A stretch of 14,925 nucleotides of DNA from JBBRMY01 sp038230595 (GTDB lineage Bacteria; Bacteroidota; Ignavibacteria; Tepidaquicellales; Tepidaquicellaceae). This document shows positions 6,888 through 13,356 of this stretch, one piece after another; position 1 is the first letter of the stretch; every line of letters starts with the position of its first letter. The notes below the pieces were generated by a model. It ran no database searches and was not told the origin of the DNA. It saw only the letters and a list, made by a program, of their open reading frames with translations. Where the stretch lies: the NCBI GenBank assembly GCA_038230595.1, contig JBBRMY010000052.1, forward strand, positions 1 to 14,925, read 5' to 3'. The translations under genes and the position numbers were made by a program.

Positions 6888-7889
6888 TTACAATATCCTA
6901 TTGAAATATTTCACTTTTCGTTCGTATGAATATTTATAATCTCTTTTATTGCGTTCATCCAGGAATGAGTTTTCTATTAGTTTATAAACTTTTTCATTTC
7001 TATCAGAATATTTTTCAATGATCTTTGAAACCCTGCTTTCAGCTAACCCAAATCTTTTTCCCAGTTCCCTGAACTTTTCACTATTTGGATGTGGATCATT
7101 TTTTTCTTTTACTTCTCCATTTAATAATCCGTGTTTTAGAGCAAAATCATTATCTTTTATATGGAGGCTTGTATTTAGCAGATCGTATGCCGGGGTCAGT
7201 ATATGATCTTTATCTGCCGTTTGTGTTAACGAAAAGTTTTTCAAGTGGGCATCGCCATTTGAAAAAATATAATTAAATATTATAAGATCTAATAATTTTT
7301 CAAGTTCCGGCGTGCTTGCAGCAACATATTTTTTCAGAGTCTCTCCCAATTCTTCATAGCTGCCATTGTATTTATAATCCGGTCCGTCAGTGTCTTTTGT
7401 TCTCCCGGTAAGTGATGCGAAATCTTCCTGCTTGATTTTTTCACCCGATTCATTGTAATCAAATCTTTTTGTAATATATGCCGGCTCTCCTTCTTTGAAA
7501 AACATTAATGCATTTTCTGCTGTTGGAATATCAAAAATCTGGCGGGCTATCTGCATTGTGAGATGCTCGTTTGCCGGAAGGTTGAGTGAATTTTTTATAT
7601 CCGATGTAATTGGTTTTAAAATATATCTTCCTCTTTCTCCTTCATTAGTTAGTCTTAGATGTTTTTTTTCAAGAACCATGGAGTATTTGTTCTGTACACC
7701 GGAAATTGAAATTCTTTCTCTGTTCTCATTGAAAATAGCAGCATCTTCATCGCTTGTTTTTGGTGAATTATATTCAAGTATATGGCTGACTTTTTTAGAA
7801 TCAAACATTCGCTTTAATGCAACAGGGCTATAAGTATCATAGCCTTCAGCAAGAGTTCCGGGACAGTTTAATATTTTTAATTCAGTCAT
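6888..7889 (-). CDS. hipT: HipT-like serine/threonine kinase toxin (HipA core lacking N-subdomain 1)
   Basis: The 333 residues match the short HipT form of HipA kinases (about 335 in E. coli) rather than full HipA (about 440). ISISGVQNKYSMVL (60-73) is the Gly-rich loop and carries Ser61-Ile-Ser63, the double-serine motif that is autophosphorylated in E. coli HipT. YILKPI (89-94) supplies the ATP-binding Lys92. NEHLTMQIAR (107-116) is the conserved helix, NGDAHLKNFS (211-220) the catalytic loop (Asp213, Asn218), and TPAYDLLN (232-239) the metal-binding Asp236. All catalytic residues are present, so it should be active. HipA phosphorylates GltX and E. coli HipT phosphorylates TrpS, halting translation; the target here is unknown. 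It sits one base after the hipS stop and one base before the S24 gene. Confidence 0.9.
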   Translation of the reverse strand: MTELKILNCPGTLAEGYDTYSPVALKRMFDSKKVSHILEYNSPKTSDEDAAIFNENRERISISGVQNKYSMVLEKKHLRLTNEGERGRYILKPITSDIKNSLNLPANEHLTMQIARQIFDIPTAENALMFFKEGEPAYITKRFDYNESGEKIKQEDFASLTGRTKDTDGPDYKYNGSYEELGETLKKYVAASTPELEKLLDLIIFNYIFSNGDAHLKNFSLTQTADKDHILTPAYDLLNTSLHIKDNDFALKHGLLNGEVKEKNDPHPNSEKFRELGKRFGLAESRVSKIIEKYSDRNEKVYKLIENSFLDERNKRDYKYSYERKVKYFNRIL

Positions 7890-7890
7890 G

Positions 7891-8217
7891 TTATTCTGTA
7901 GTTGGTTCTACTGTTACTGCACCTATAGTATCATCTTTAGCTGTTGCAAGCAGTAATCCAAAGCTGTCATTTTCATCAATTCTAAACAGTCTGCATTGCA
8001 GTTTTTTATTCGTGCCTTCAGATAAAAGGTTATAAAAGAATGGGAATAAATGTTCAGAGTAATGCTCTTTTATTTTTTTCGGAAGTGTCAGGCTTATGGC
8101 AGTTTTAGTATTATCATTAAAATATTCGTCAAAATATATAAATGAAAAATTATTTCTGCTAATTTCACATAACTCGCCTGCAACTTCGCCGTTTAAAAAT
8201 ACTTTGGCTTTTCTCAT
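7891..8217 (-). CDS. hipS: HipS-like protein (stand-alone HipA N-terminal subdomain 1), likely antitoxin
   Basis: These 108 residues match the HipA N-terminal subdomain 1 (couple_hipA) as a separate protein: KVFLNGEVAGEL (5-16), FSFIYFDEYF (24-33), ISLTLPKK (41-48), HLFPFFYNLLSEG (56-68) and DDTIGAVTVEP (95-105). In the E. coli O127 HipBST system this small protein, not HipB, neutralises the kinase, and I recall Trp65 plugging the active site. Here the matching position, just after SEG, is Thr69, and the protein has no tryptophan at all. It may therefore neutralise differently or rely on another partner. The ATG overlaps the hipB stop (ATGA), and one base separates its stop from hipT. The family is clear; the antitoxin role is inferred from the arrangement. 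Confidence 0.85.
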   Translation of the reverse strand: MRKAKVFLNGEVAGELCEISRNNFSFIYFDEYFNDNTKTAISLTLPKKIKEHYSEHLFPFFYNLLSEGTNKKLQCRLFRIDENDSFGLLLATAKDDTIGAVTVEPTTE

Positions 8218-8426
8218 TTGTTTATTATTTTTACTTCCATATTAATTTCTAATCCCAATATATCTGCTATCTTATTCAGAGAATTAATTGTTGGATTTCC
8301 TTTTCCTCTTTCAATTTCTTTTAGAGAACGCAAGCTTATCCCTGCCATTTCTGATAATGCCAACTGAGTGATCCTGAGTATTTTTCGGCGGTTTTTTATT
8401 AAAATCGAAATATCGTTGAAGTGCAT
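8214..8426 (-). CDS. hipB: HipB-like XRE-family repressor
   Basis: The 70-residue version starting at ATG 8426 (MHFNDISIL) is a compact XRE helix-turn-helix protein. ILIKNRRKILRITQLALSEM leads to AGISLRSLKEIERGKGNPTI, containing the recognition helix, and then SLNKIADILGLEI. This is the size and layout of HipB. An upstream in-frame ATG at 8504 would add 26 residues rich in Phe, Tyr and Leu with no family resemblance, and it would place the start inside the probable operator region. The internal start is therefore preferred. It should bind its own promoter and repress the operon. It leads the operon and overlaps hipS by four bases (ATGA). Confidence 0.88.
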   Translation of the reverse strand: MHFNDISILIKNRRKILRITQLALSEMAGISLRSLKEIERGKGNPTINSLNKIADILGLEINMEVKIINK

Positions 8427-8427
8427 T

Positions 8428-8566
8428 AGATTGCTCTTTTTAATTAATATACAATTATATTTAAATAGTACCAAGTGAAAAGTGAAGTAGATTGCACTAA
8501 TCAATTTTATATCTAGGTTAGCAGCATTATCAACACATTAAAGAGCAATAAATTGCACTTGCAATT
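8428..8566. promoter_or_regulatory. Candidate hip operator array
   Basis: Three ATTGCWCT boxes lie upstream of hipB at 8430-8437, 8491-8498 and 8552-8559, spaced exactly 61 bases apart. The first two extend to a shared AGATTGCWCT core followed by similar AT-rich sequence. The third is part of a perfect palindrome, AATTGCACTTGCAATT (8551-8566). It also pairs with an inverted box AGAGCAAT at 8542-8549. Symmetric sites before an autoregulated XRE gene are expected for HipB. A TATAAT sits on the minus strand at 8459-8454, but no convincing -35 is seen at the right distance. Confidence 0.5.
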
Positions 8567-9060
8567 AGAAATGGGTAATATTTTCAGATGGCTGCCTTTT
8601 TGAAGTGGTAAACTATCTGATGCATTCGCAGCGAAGGTGCAAAAAACAAATACAAACAGCGGCATCAATGACCCATATCTGTTCTTAACAATTATTTTGA
8701 ATTATAGTATTTTGTACAACTTCTCAAAATCACAAATAAAAACGAAAAAGCTATCGTTTCCACTCAACAGCATTTTATTCGCAATGTTTAGGCTAAAGCC
8801 GCTATTTTTGATCATTAACCCCGACCTAAAGGCCGGGGCAAATAAAAACCCTTCAAACGAAGAAGAGGATTAAAATCAGAATGATTAGATAAATCTTCCT
8901 GATAAGATAAATTATAAATATTTTTCAACATTTAAATTTATTTTGGACAGCAATGCAATCACCTATCAGCGGCATCAATCACCCTGTTCTTTCTCTTGAA
9001 TCTCCCTCTCAAAATCATTAACTTATAGATTGTCAAAACTTTAAGTCATTATTCCCGCAA
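8567..9060. other. Gene-poor spacer with short repeats before cmk
   Basis: No convincing gene is seen on either strand. Contents: a direct repeat CAGCGGCATCAAT at 8657-8669 and 8967-8979, followed in both copies by ACCC and then TGTTCTT; a small hairpin GGCTAAAGCC at 8791-8800; and a stronger hairpin, CCCCGACC/GGCCGGGG, at 8819-8838. The 78-codon plus-strand ORF at 8637-8873 crosses both hairpins and has no protein-like pattern. The stretch probably carries the cmk promoter, which I cannot pinpoint. Confidence 0.6.
8791..8838. repeat. Paired hairpin repeat GGCTAAAGCC and CCCCGACC-TAAA-GGCCGGGG
   Basis: The first hairpin has 4-bp arms (8791-8794 and 8797-8800). The second has 8-base arms (8819-8826, 8831-8838) with one A-C mismatch and a TAAA loop. 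It is far more GC-rich than its surroundings, with no T-tract on the plus side. I recall similar TAAAG-looped hairpins as dispersed repeats in related genomes; this is not checked. Confidence 0.5.
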
Positions 9061-9738
9061 TTGAGTGAAGCTCATGTCGTAATTGCTATTGATGGACCCG
9101 CAGGAACCGGTAAAAGCACTACTGCCCGACTTCTTGCTAAAAAGCTGAACTATCTTTACATAGACAGCGGTGCAATGTATAGAGCAATTACTTTTGCGAT
9201 CCTCAAGAACAAGCTGGATCCAAGAAACACTGACAAGCCCACTGTTCAGAAAATGATTGATCTTTGCAGCAGTTCAAAGCTTGAATTGAAAAATGACAAT
9301 GTATTCCTGGATGATGAAGATGTTACGACAAGCATTAGAAATGTTGAAGTAACCAACATTGTAAGTACTACCAGCAAGATAAAAGAGATACGCGATATAC
9401 TTGTAGATAAGCAAAGACAATATGCTGAGGACAGCAGTGTTGTAATGGATGGAAGAGATATAGGAACAGTTGTTTTTCCGAATGCAAATTTTAAGTTCTT
9501 TCTGAGATGCGATCTGAAAACAAGAGCTGCAAGAAGGCAGCAGGATTTCAAAGATATGGGTCTGGAAATAACGCTCGATAAGATCGTAAAGGAATTGCAA
9601 AAGAGAGATGAGATAGATACAAAAAGAACTATCAGTCCGCTTAAAAAAGCCGCAGATGCAATTGAAGTTGATACAACCAACCTCATCATCGAAGAACAGG
9701 TAGAGAATTTATACAGGAAGATTCACCCCGTAACATAA
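9061..9738 (+). CDS. cmk: Cytidylate kinase (Cmk)
   Basis: Cmk phosphorylates CMP and dCMP with ATP in pyrimidine nucleotide recycling. The 225-residue length is typical. Motifs are the P-loop DGPAGTGKST (11-20), DSGAMYRA (35-42) in the nucleotide-binding region, MDGRDIGTVVFP (129-140), the NMP-binding and lid arginines around RAARRQ (155-160), and RDEIDTKRTISPL (182-194). The start must be TTG at 9061. No in-frame ATG or GTG occurs between the upstream stop at 9019-9021 and the P-loop, and the TTG places the P-loop at the family's usual distance. There is no clear Shine-Dalgarno site. Cmk next to rpsA is a widely conserved order, and the two genes are separated here by 173 bases. Confidence 0.95.
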   Translation: MSEAHVVIAIDGPAGTGKSTTARLLAKKLNYLYIDSGAMYRAITFAILKNKLDPRNTDKPTVQKMIDLCSSSKLELKNDNVFLDDEDVTTSIRNVEVTNIVSTTSKIKEIRDILVDKQRQYAEDSSVVMDGRDIGTVVFPNANFKFFLRCDLKTRAARRQQDFKDMGLEITLDKIVKELQKRDEIDTKRTISPLKKAADAIEVDTTNLIIEEQVENLYRKIHPVT

Positions 9739-9837
9739 TTTTTTTTAAATAACAGCTTTCATAACATTTGTCTTTGCCGAATGTTTTTGTCGGGAATCCA
9801 AATTTGAAAGTATTTACTAACTTAAACTCTTAAGAAG

Positions 9838-9902
9838 CATTTAAATTTATTAAATGTGACTTTAGAAAAAAAAAAGCTGCTGAAATAAGCAGCCCGAAGG
9901 AT
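9838..9902 (+). promoter_or_regulatory. rpsA leader with two hairpins and Shine-Dalgarno
   Basis: CATTTAA (9838-9844) pairs with TTAAATG (9850-9856), and GCTGCT (9876-9881) pairs with AGCAGC (9888-9893) around GAAATA. AAGGA at 9897-9901, 10 bases before the ATG, is one of the few clear ribosome-binding sites in the window. Structured leaders that bind S1 and repress rpsA translation are known in E. coli; an equivalent role here is inference. Confidence 0.45.
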
Positions 9903-9911
9903 ATAAATAAC

Positions 9912-11855
9912 ATGAGTGAAACAGTAACAGAAGAAAAGAAAAAAGTTGAAGCGCCTCCGGCTGCTGAAACTGCCCAGAGAATTAAAGTAAAAAAAATTAA
10001 GGGCAACGAATACAATGAGCAGGATTATGAAGATATGCTTAAGCTTTACGAAAGAACTTTCAGTGTAATTAAAGAGAACGAAGTTGTAAGCGGCAGGATC
10101 GTTTCTATACACGGTGAAGATGTTCTTATCGATATTGGTTCAAAATCTGATGGAAGAGTTTCAGTAAATGAATTCTCTGATCCGTCTGAAATTGCAGTTG
10201 GTAATACAATTGAAGTTTTCCTTGAAAAGATCGAGGATAAAGAAGGACAGCTTGTTCTTTCAAAAAAGAAAGCTGATTCTATTAAAATGTGGGATAGAAT
10301 TGTTGACTCATGTAACAATGGCACTATCGTACGCGGTAAATGTGTAAGAAGAATTAAAGGTGGATTTGTTGTTGACCTTAGCGGTCTTTCAGCTTTCCTT
10401 CCGGGTTCACAGATCGATACAAAGCCTATCAGGGATTATGATGAATACATTGGCAAGGTAATGGATTTCAAGGTTATCAAAGTAAATAATCTGAACGAAA
10501 ATATTATTATTTCTCACAAGGCTATCATTGAAGAATCAATGAAAGGACAGAGAGAAGAGCTTCTGAAAACTATTCAGAAGGGAATGACACTTAAAGCAAC
10601 TGTTAAAGCGATTACAGATTTCGGTGTGTTCGTTGATCTTGGCGGACTTGATGGTCTTATTCACATCACAGATCTTTCATGGGGAAGAATTAATCATCCG
10701 AATGATGTTGTTAAGCTTGATCAGGACATCGAAGTATATGTACTTGAATTCGATCCTGAAAAGCAAAGAGTATATCTTGGCTTAAAGCAGCTGCAGTCAC
10801 ATCCATGGGATAATGTAAAGGAAAGATATAAGATCGGCGATAAAGTAACAGGTAAAGTTGTATCATTAACCGATTATGGCGCATTCATTGAAATAGAAAA
10901 AGGTATTGAAGGACTTATTCACATCAGCGAAATGTCATGGACTCAGCATATTACAAACCCAACCCAGATGGTTAATATGGGACAGGTTGTTGATGCGCAG
11001 ATCCTTACAATTGATGTTGAGAACAGAAAGCTTTCTCTTGGAATAAAGCAGCTTACACCTAATCCATGGCAGTCATTACTCGACAAGTTCCCTGTAGGAA
11101 CAAAGCACAAAGGAAAAGTATGTAACGTTACTAACTTCGGAATATTTGTTGAGCTTGAAGAAGGCGTTGATGGATTGATCCACATTTCAGATCTTTCATG
11201 GACTAAAAAAATAATGGACATAAATCAGATCGCTAAAATTGGCGACCAGATGGAAGTTGTTATTCTTGGAGTTGACGTTGCTAACCAGAGAATATCTCTT
11301 GGTAGAAAGCAATTGCTTGCAAATCCATGGGAATCTCTTGAGGATAAACTGAAAGTCGGAACAGAGACAACAGCTAAGATCGTAAAAGCTATTGATAAAG
11401 GTCTGATAGTTGAGTTAGACGATAATGTTGACTCATTCATTCCTGCATCACAGCTTTCAATTTCTCAGATAAGAAATTTTGCCGAACTTTTCAAAGTAGG
11501 CATGGAGCTTAAAGCTGAAGTTATTGAATTCGACAAAAATAATAAGAAGATCGTTCTTTCTGTTATCGAATATCTGAAAGATAAAGAAGATAAAGAGATA
11601 GAAGATTATATAGAAGCATTCAAGCTGCCAAAGAAATTTACTGCAAAGGAAATTTCTGAGAAGACAAGAAGCTTTGAACCTGAGCAGATCGATTTCAAGA
11701 TCGAAGACATCATAGGTGAAGATGTACCGGAAGCAAATCATCCTCCGGTAATAATTGATCCTACAAAGCCTTCAACTCCTGAAGAAGTCCCTGCAGCAGA
11801 AACTTCTAAAGGTTCAAAAGATAAAAAAGAAGCTCCTGTAACAGACGGAAAATAA
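9912..11855 (+). CDS. rpsA: 30S ribosomal protein S1, six S1 domains
   Basis: S1 binds mRNA on the 30S subunit and helps initiation on messages with weak Shine-Dalgarno sites. The 647 residues contain six S1 (OB-fold) repeats at about 54-120, 135-204, 222-293, 307-379, 395-467 and 481-550. Domains 3-5 are most alike, each with DFGVFV/DYGAFI/NFGIFV, then GLIHI and LSW/MSW, and each closing with LGLKQL, LGIKQL or LGRKQL before PW. Domains 1 and 2 are the diverged ribosome-binding type. The N-terminus (1-30) is charged and the tail (551-647) is acidic and Pro-rich, as in FCB-group S1. It follows cmk on the same strand but has its own structured leader, so a separate promoter is likely. The ATG at 9912 is set by the AAGGA 10 bases before it. 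Confidence 0.97.
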   Translation: MSETVTEEKKKVEAPPAAETAQRIKVKKIKGNEYNEQDYEDMLKLYERTFSVIKENEVVSGRIVSIHGEDVLIDIGSKSDGRVSVNEFSDPSEIAVGNTIEVFLEKIEDKEGQLVLSKKKADSIKMWDRIVDSCNNGTIVRGKCVRRIKGGFVVDLSGLSAFLPGSQIDTKPIRDYDEYIGKVMDFKVIKVNNLNENIIISHKAIIEESMKGQREELLKTIQKGMTLKATVKAITDFGVFVDLGGLDGLIHITDLSWGRINHPNDVVKLDQDIEVYVLEFDPEKQRVYLGLKQLQSHPWDNVKERYKIGDKVTGKVVSLTDYGAFIEIEKGIEGLIHISEMSWTQHITNPTQMVNMGQVVDAQILTIDVENRKLSLGIKQLTPNPWQSLLDKFPVGTKHKGKVCNVTNFGIFVELEEGVDGLIHISDLSWTKKIMDINQIAKIGDQMEVVILGVDVANQRISLGRKQLLANPWESLEDKLKVGTETTAKIVKAIDKGLIVELDDNVDSFIPASQLSISQIRNFAELFKVGMELKAEVIEFDKNNKKIVLSVIEYLKDKEDKEIEDYIEAFKLPKKFTAKEISEKTRSFEPEQIDFKIEDIIGEDVPEANHPPVIIDPTKPSTPEEVPAAETSKGSKDKKEAPVTDGK

Positions 11856-11880
11856 ATAAGCAGTAAAAATATTTACACAA

Positions 11881-11917
11881 AAAAGGGTTCATAGAAATAT
11901 GAATCCTTTTTGTTTTA
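11881..11917 (+). terminator. Rho-independent terminator of rpsA
   Basis: AAAAGGGTTCAT (11881-11892) and ATGAATCCTTTT (11899-11910) form a 12-bp stem with one G-T pair and loop AGAAAT, followed by TGTTTT. It starts 25 bases after the rpsA stop. Confidence 0.75.
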
Positions 11918-11933
11918 CTTATAAAAGCAAAAG

Positions 11934-11971
11934 ACCTGACAGGTTATTTTTCCTGTTAGGTGGCTTTTTTT
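11934..11971. terminator. Bidirectional terminator between rpsA and the M15-like gene
   Basis: ACCTGACAGG (11934-11943) pairs with CCTGTTAGGT (11952-11961). On the plus strand it is followed by GGCTTTTTTT, and on the minus strand by CTTTTGCTTTT. It lies between two convergent genes and can serve both. The ACCTGACAGG core also resembles a dispersed palindromic repeat. Confidence 0.65.
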
Positions 11972-11976
11972 AAATT

Positions 11977-12912
11977 CTACCCAACTTTAGCATAGACCTG
12001 TTCTTTAACTCTCACATCATTTACAAAATACATTACTCTGTAATTTCCTTTTCTTAAAATACTGTCATCAATAAACATTGAGTGTGTTCCCGTTTCAAAA
12101 ATACCAGTTTCAATAAAAGCTTTTTCGTTTCCAAGATTATCATAAAAGTAAACTTTCACCATTCCCGGCTTTTCATTTTTAAATGAGAAAAAAATTTTTG
12201 TTCCGCATGAAGAACTTTTTTCTTCGATCGGAACGGATCTCATAATTGAATTATCACCTATAGCTTTTTCCAGAAGGTCATCGCTTAAAGCATTTGCGAC
12301 CTTTGAAGTTTCCAGATTCCAGATATTATTATCCTGAAGGTGAACATGCCTGTTGCCTCTGCCGCCATGCTCAAGATAATAGATCCCAACATCTTCGATC
12401 AATGAAAGTATTTTCTTTTTATCTTCAGGAGGAGTATAAGCAAGATCCATTGCAAGTCCTATAAGATGCGGAGAAGATTCTATCCTTGACCAGCCTCGTT
12501 TTTTGTATAGTAACTGATTTTCATTTGTTCTCATTGCATCAGAAACTCTCGGGCGAAAATTAACTTTATTCAGCAGGTAAAGAACTTTAATAAGCGCTTG
12601 CTGATGAAGAAATGGAACAACATTGAACTTAGTTTCCCAGAATGGGAAAAGAATTTTTACTGCCGGATAATCAGCTCCATTAAAAATTGAATGTATAATA
12701 TTATCGTCAGGAACAATTAACCTGCTGCCATCTTTTTTTGTAATAATAAAATAACATTCATTCTCTGAATTCGAAATGTATGCGCTGTAAAAATTATTAT
12801 CGCTGTAAGAAATAAGATCGTAACATGCAGGAGGTGAAACATAAAGACCGTAAGTAAATGCAGAATTATAAGCGAAAAAAAATATCAGAAGAAGAAGATT
12901 TATTTTTTTCAT
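11977..12912 (-). CDS. Secreted M15-like (D-Ala-D-Ala carboxypeptidase-type) metallopeptidase with C-terminal beta domain
   Basis: The 311 residues begin with a signal peptide (MKKINLLLLIFFFAYNSAFT, cleavage near 20). The central part carries a zinc-peptidase signature. SPHLIGLAMDLAY (147-159) gives His149 and Asp156 in the HxxxxxxD spacing of M15/VanX-type peptidases, preceded by the RVSDAMRT (122-129) substrate loop. LEHGGRGNRHVHL (180-192) supplies a candidate catalytic Glu181 and the third ligand His189 or His191. Residues 232-311 form a beta-rich tail (VKVYFYDNLGNEKAF, then TGTHSMFID and LRKGNYRVMYF) that looks like the FlgD-Ig/type IX secretion C-terminal domains of this phylum, so the enzyme may be surface-anchored. 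The likely substrate is peptidoglycan peptide. Enzyme class is probable; exact specificity is open. Confidence 0.7.
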   Translation of the reverse strand: MKKINLLLLIFFFAYNSAFTYGLYVSPPACYDLISYSDNNFYSAYISNSENECYFIITKKDGSRLIVPDDNIIHSIFNGADYPAVKILFPFWETKFNVVPFLHQQALIKVLYLLNKVNFRPRVSDAMRTNENQLLYKKRGWSRIESSPHLIGLAMDLAYTPPEDKKKILSLIEDVGIYYLEHGGRGNRHVHLQDNNIWNLETSKVANALSDDLLEKAIGDNSIMRSVPIEEKSSSCGTKIFFSFKNEKPGMVKVYFYDNLGNEKAFIETGIFETGTHSMFIDDSILRKGNYRVMYFVNDVRVKEQVYAKVG

Positions 12913-12972
12913 TTAAAGGGGTGTAATAATTAATTTTAATCCAATTGGGATTTATTAAATCAATTTTTCTAT

Positions 12973-13001
12973 CAAGGTTTAAAATTTGAATAAGGTTTTA
13001 A
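12973..13001. repeat. AAGGTTTAAAA-type repeat fragment
   Basis: Two AAGGTTT-AAA units occur about 18 bases apart in the 167-base gap downstream of the HPr gene. The sequence before them (TTTTTCTATCAAGGTTTAAAA) closely resembles the right end of the nested repeat near 940-956 (TTTTTCTATTAAGGTTAAAA). A shared repeat family is suggested but not proven. Confidence 0.35.
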
Positions 13002-13079
13002 AAAATACAATCCAACATTTAATTTTATATTGAATTATCATTTAACCATAATAAAACATGAACCCATGAACTCATCATT

Positions 13080-13346
13080 TTACATTTCGCCAAAACCTTC
13101 TTCGAAAAATTTTGAAACCTCTATGGACATTGCTACTTCATCATCGCCTTCAAACTTAAGAATTAGTTTTGAGCCTTTCTCTGCAGCGAGTGTCATGACA
13201 CCAATAATGCTTTTGCCGTTAACTTCATAGCCGCCCTTGTCAATAAAGAACTCAGAGTTAAACTTAGAAGCTATCTTTACAATGGTAGATGCAGGACGTG
13301 TATGCATTCCGGCATTATTAATTATAGTTATCTCTTTTTCGATCAT
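13080..13346 (-). CDS. ptsH: HPr-family phosphocarrier protein
   Basis: This is a complete 88-residue HPr fold. GMHTRPAS (13-20) has the phospho-accepting His15, and NGKSIIGVMTLAA (43-55) has Ser46, the site used by HPr kinase/phosphorylase. Both residues are at their canonical numbers. A strong Shine-Dalgarno (GAGGAA) overlaps the stop codon of the upstream prenyl synthase gene, 10 bases before the ATG, so translation is coupled. No EI or EII genes are nearby, so it may act in a regulatory phosphorelay as much as in sugar transport. The Ser46 environment suggests that an HPr kinase exists in the genome. The identity is secure; the pathway role is not. Confidence 0.95.
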   Translation of the reverse strand: MIEKEITIINNAGMHTRPASTIVKIASKFNSEFFIDKGGYEVNGKSIIGVMTLAAEKGSKLILKFEGDDEVAMSIEVSKFFEEGFGEM

Positions 13347-13356
13347 TGTCTTTTCC

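Noticed and set aside
6888..8217. hipS and hipT as one hipA gene broken by a frameshift
   Set aside because: The separation is a stop, one base and an ATG, both proteins have full HipS and HipT lengths, and the SIS loop is typical of stand-alone HipT.
8427..8504. Longer hipB start at 8504
   Set aside because: The added 26 residues have no family resemblance and cover the probable operator; the ATG at 8426 gives a normal HipB.
8581..8640. Possible tRNA or attachment site
   Set aside because: No cloverleaf or T-loop consensus could be formed, and no integrase is nearby.
8637..8873. 78-codon plus-strand ORF before cmk
   Set aside because: It runs through two hairpin repeats, shows no protein-like pattern, and has no plausible ribosome-binding site.
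9246..11741. Several antisense ORFs within cmk and rpsA
   Set aside because: They are shadows of strongly conserved plus-strand genes; those in rpsA recur because the S1 repeats are similar.
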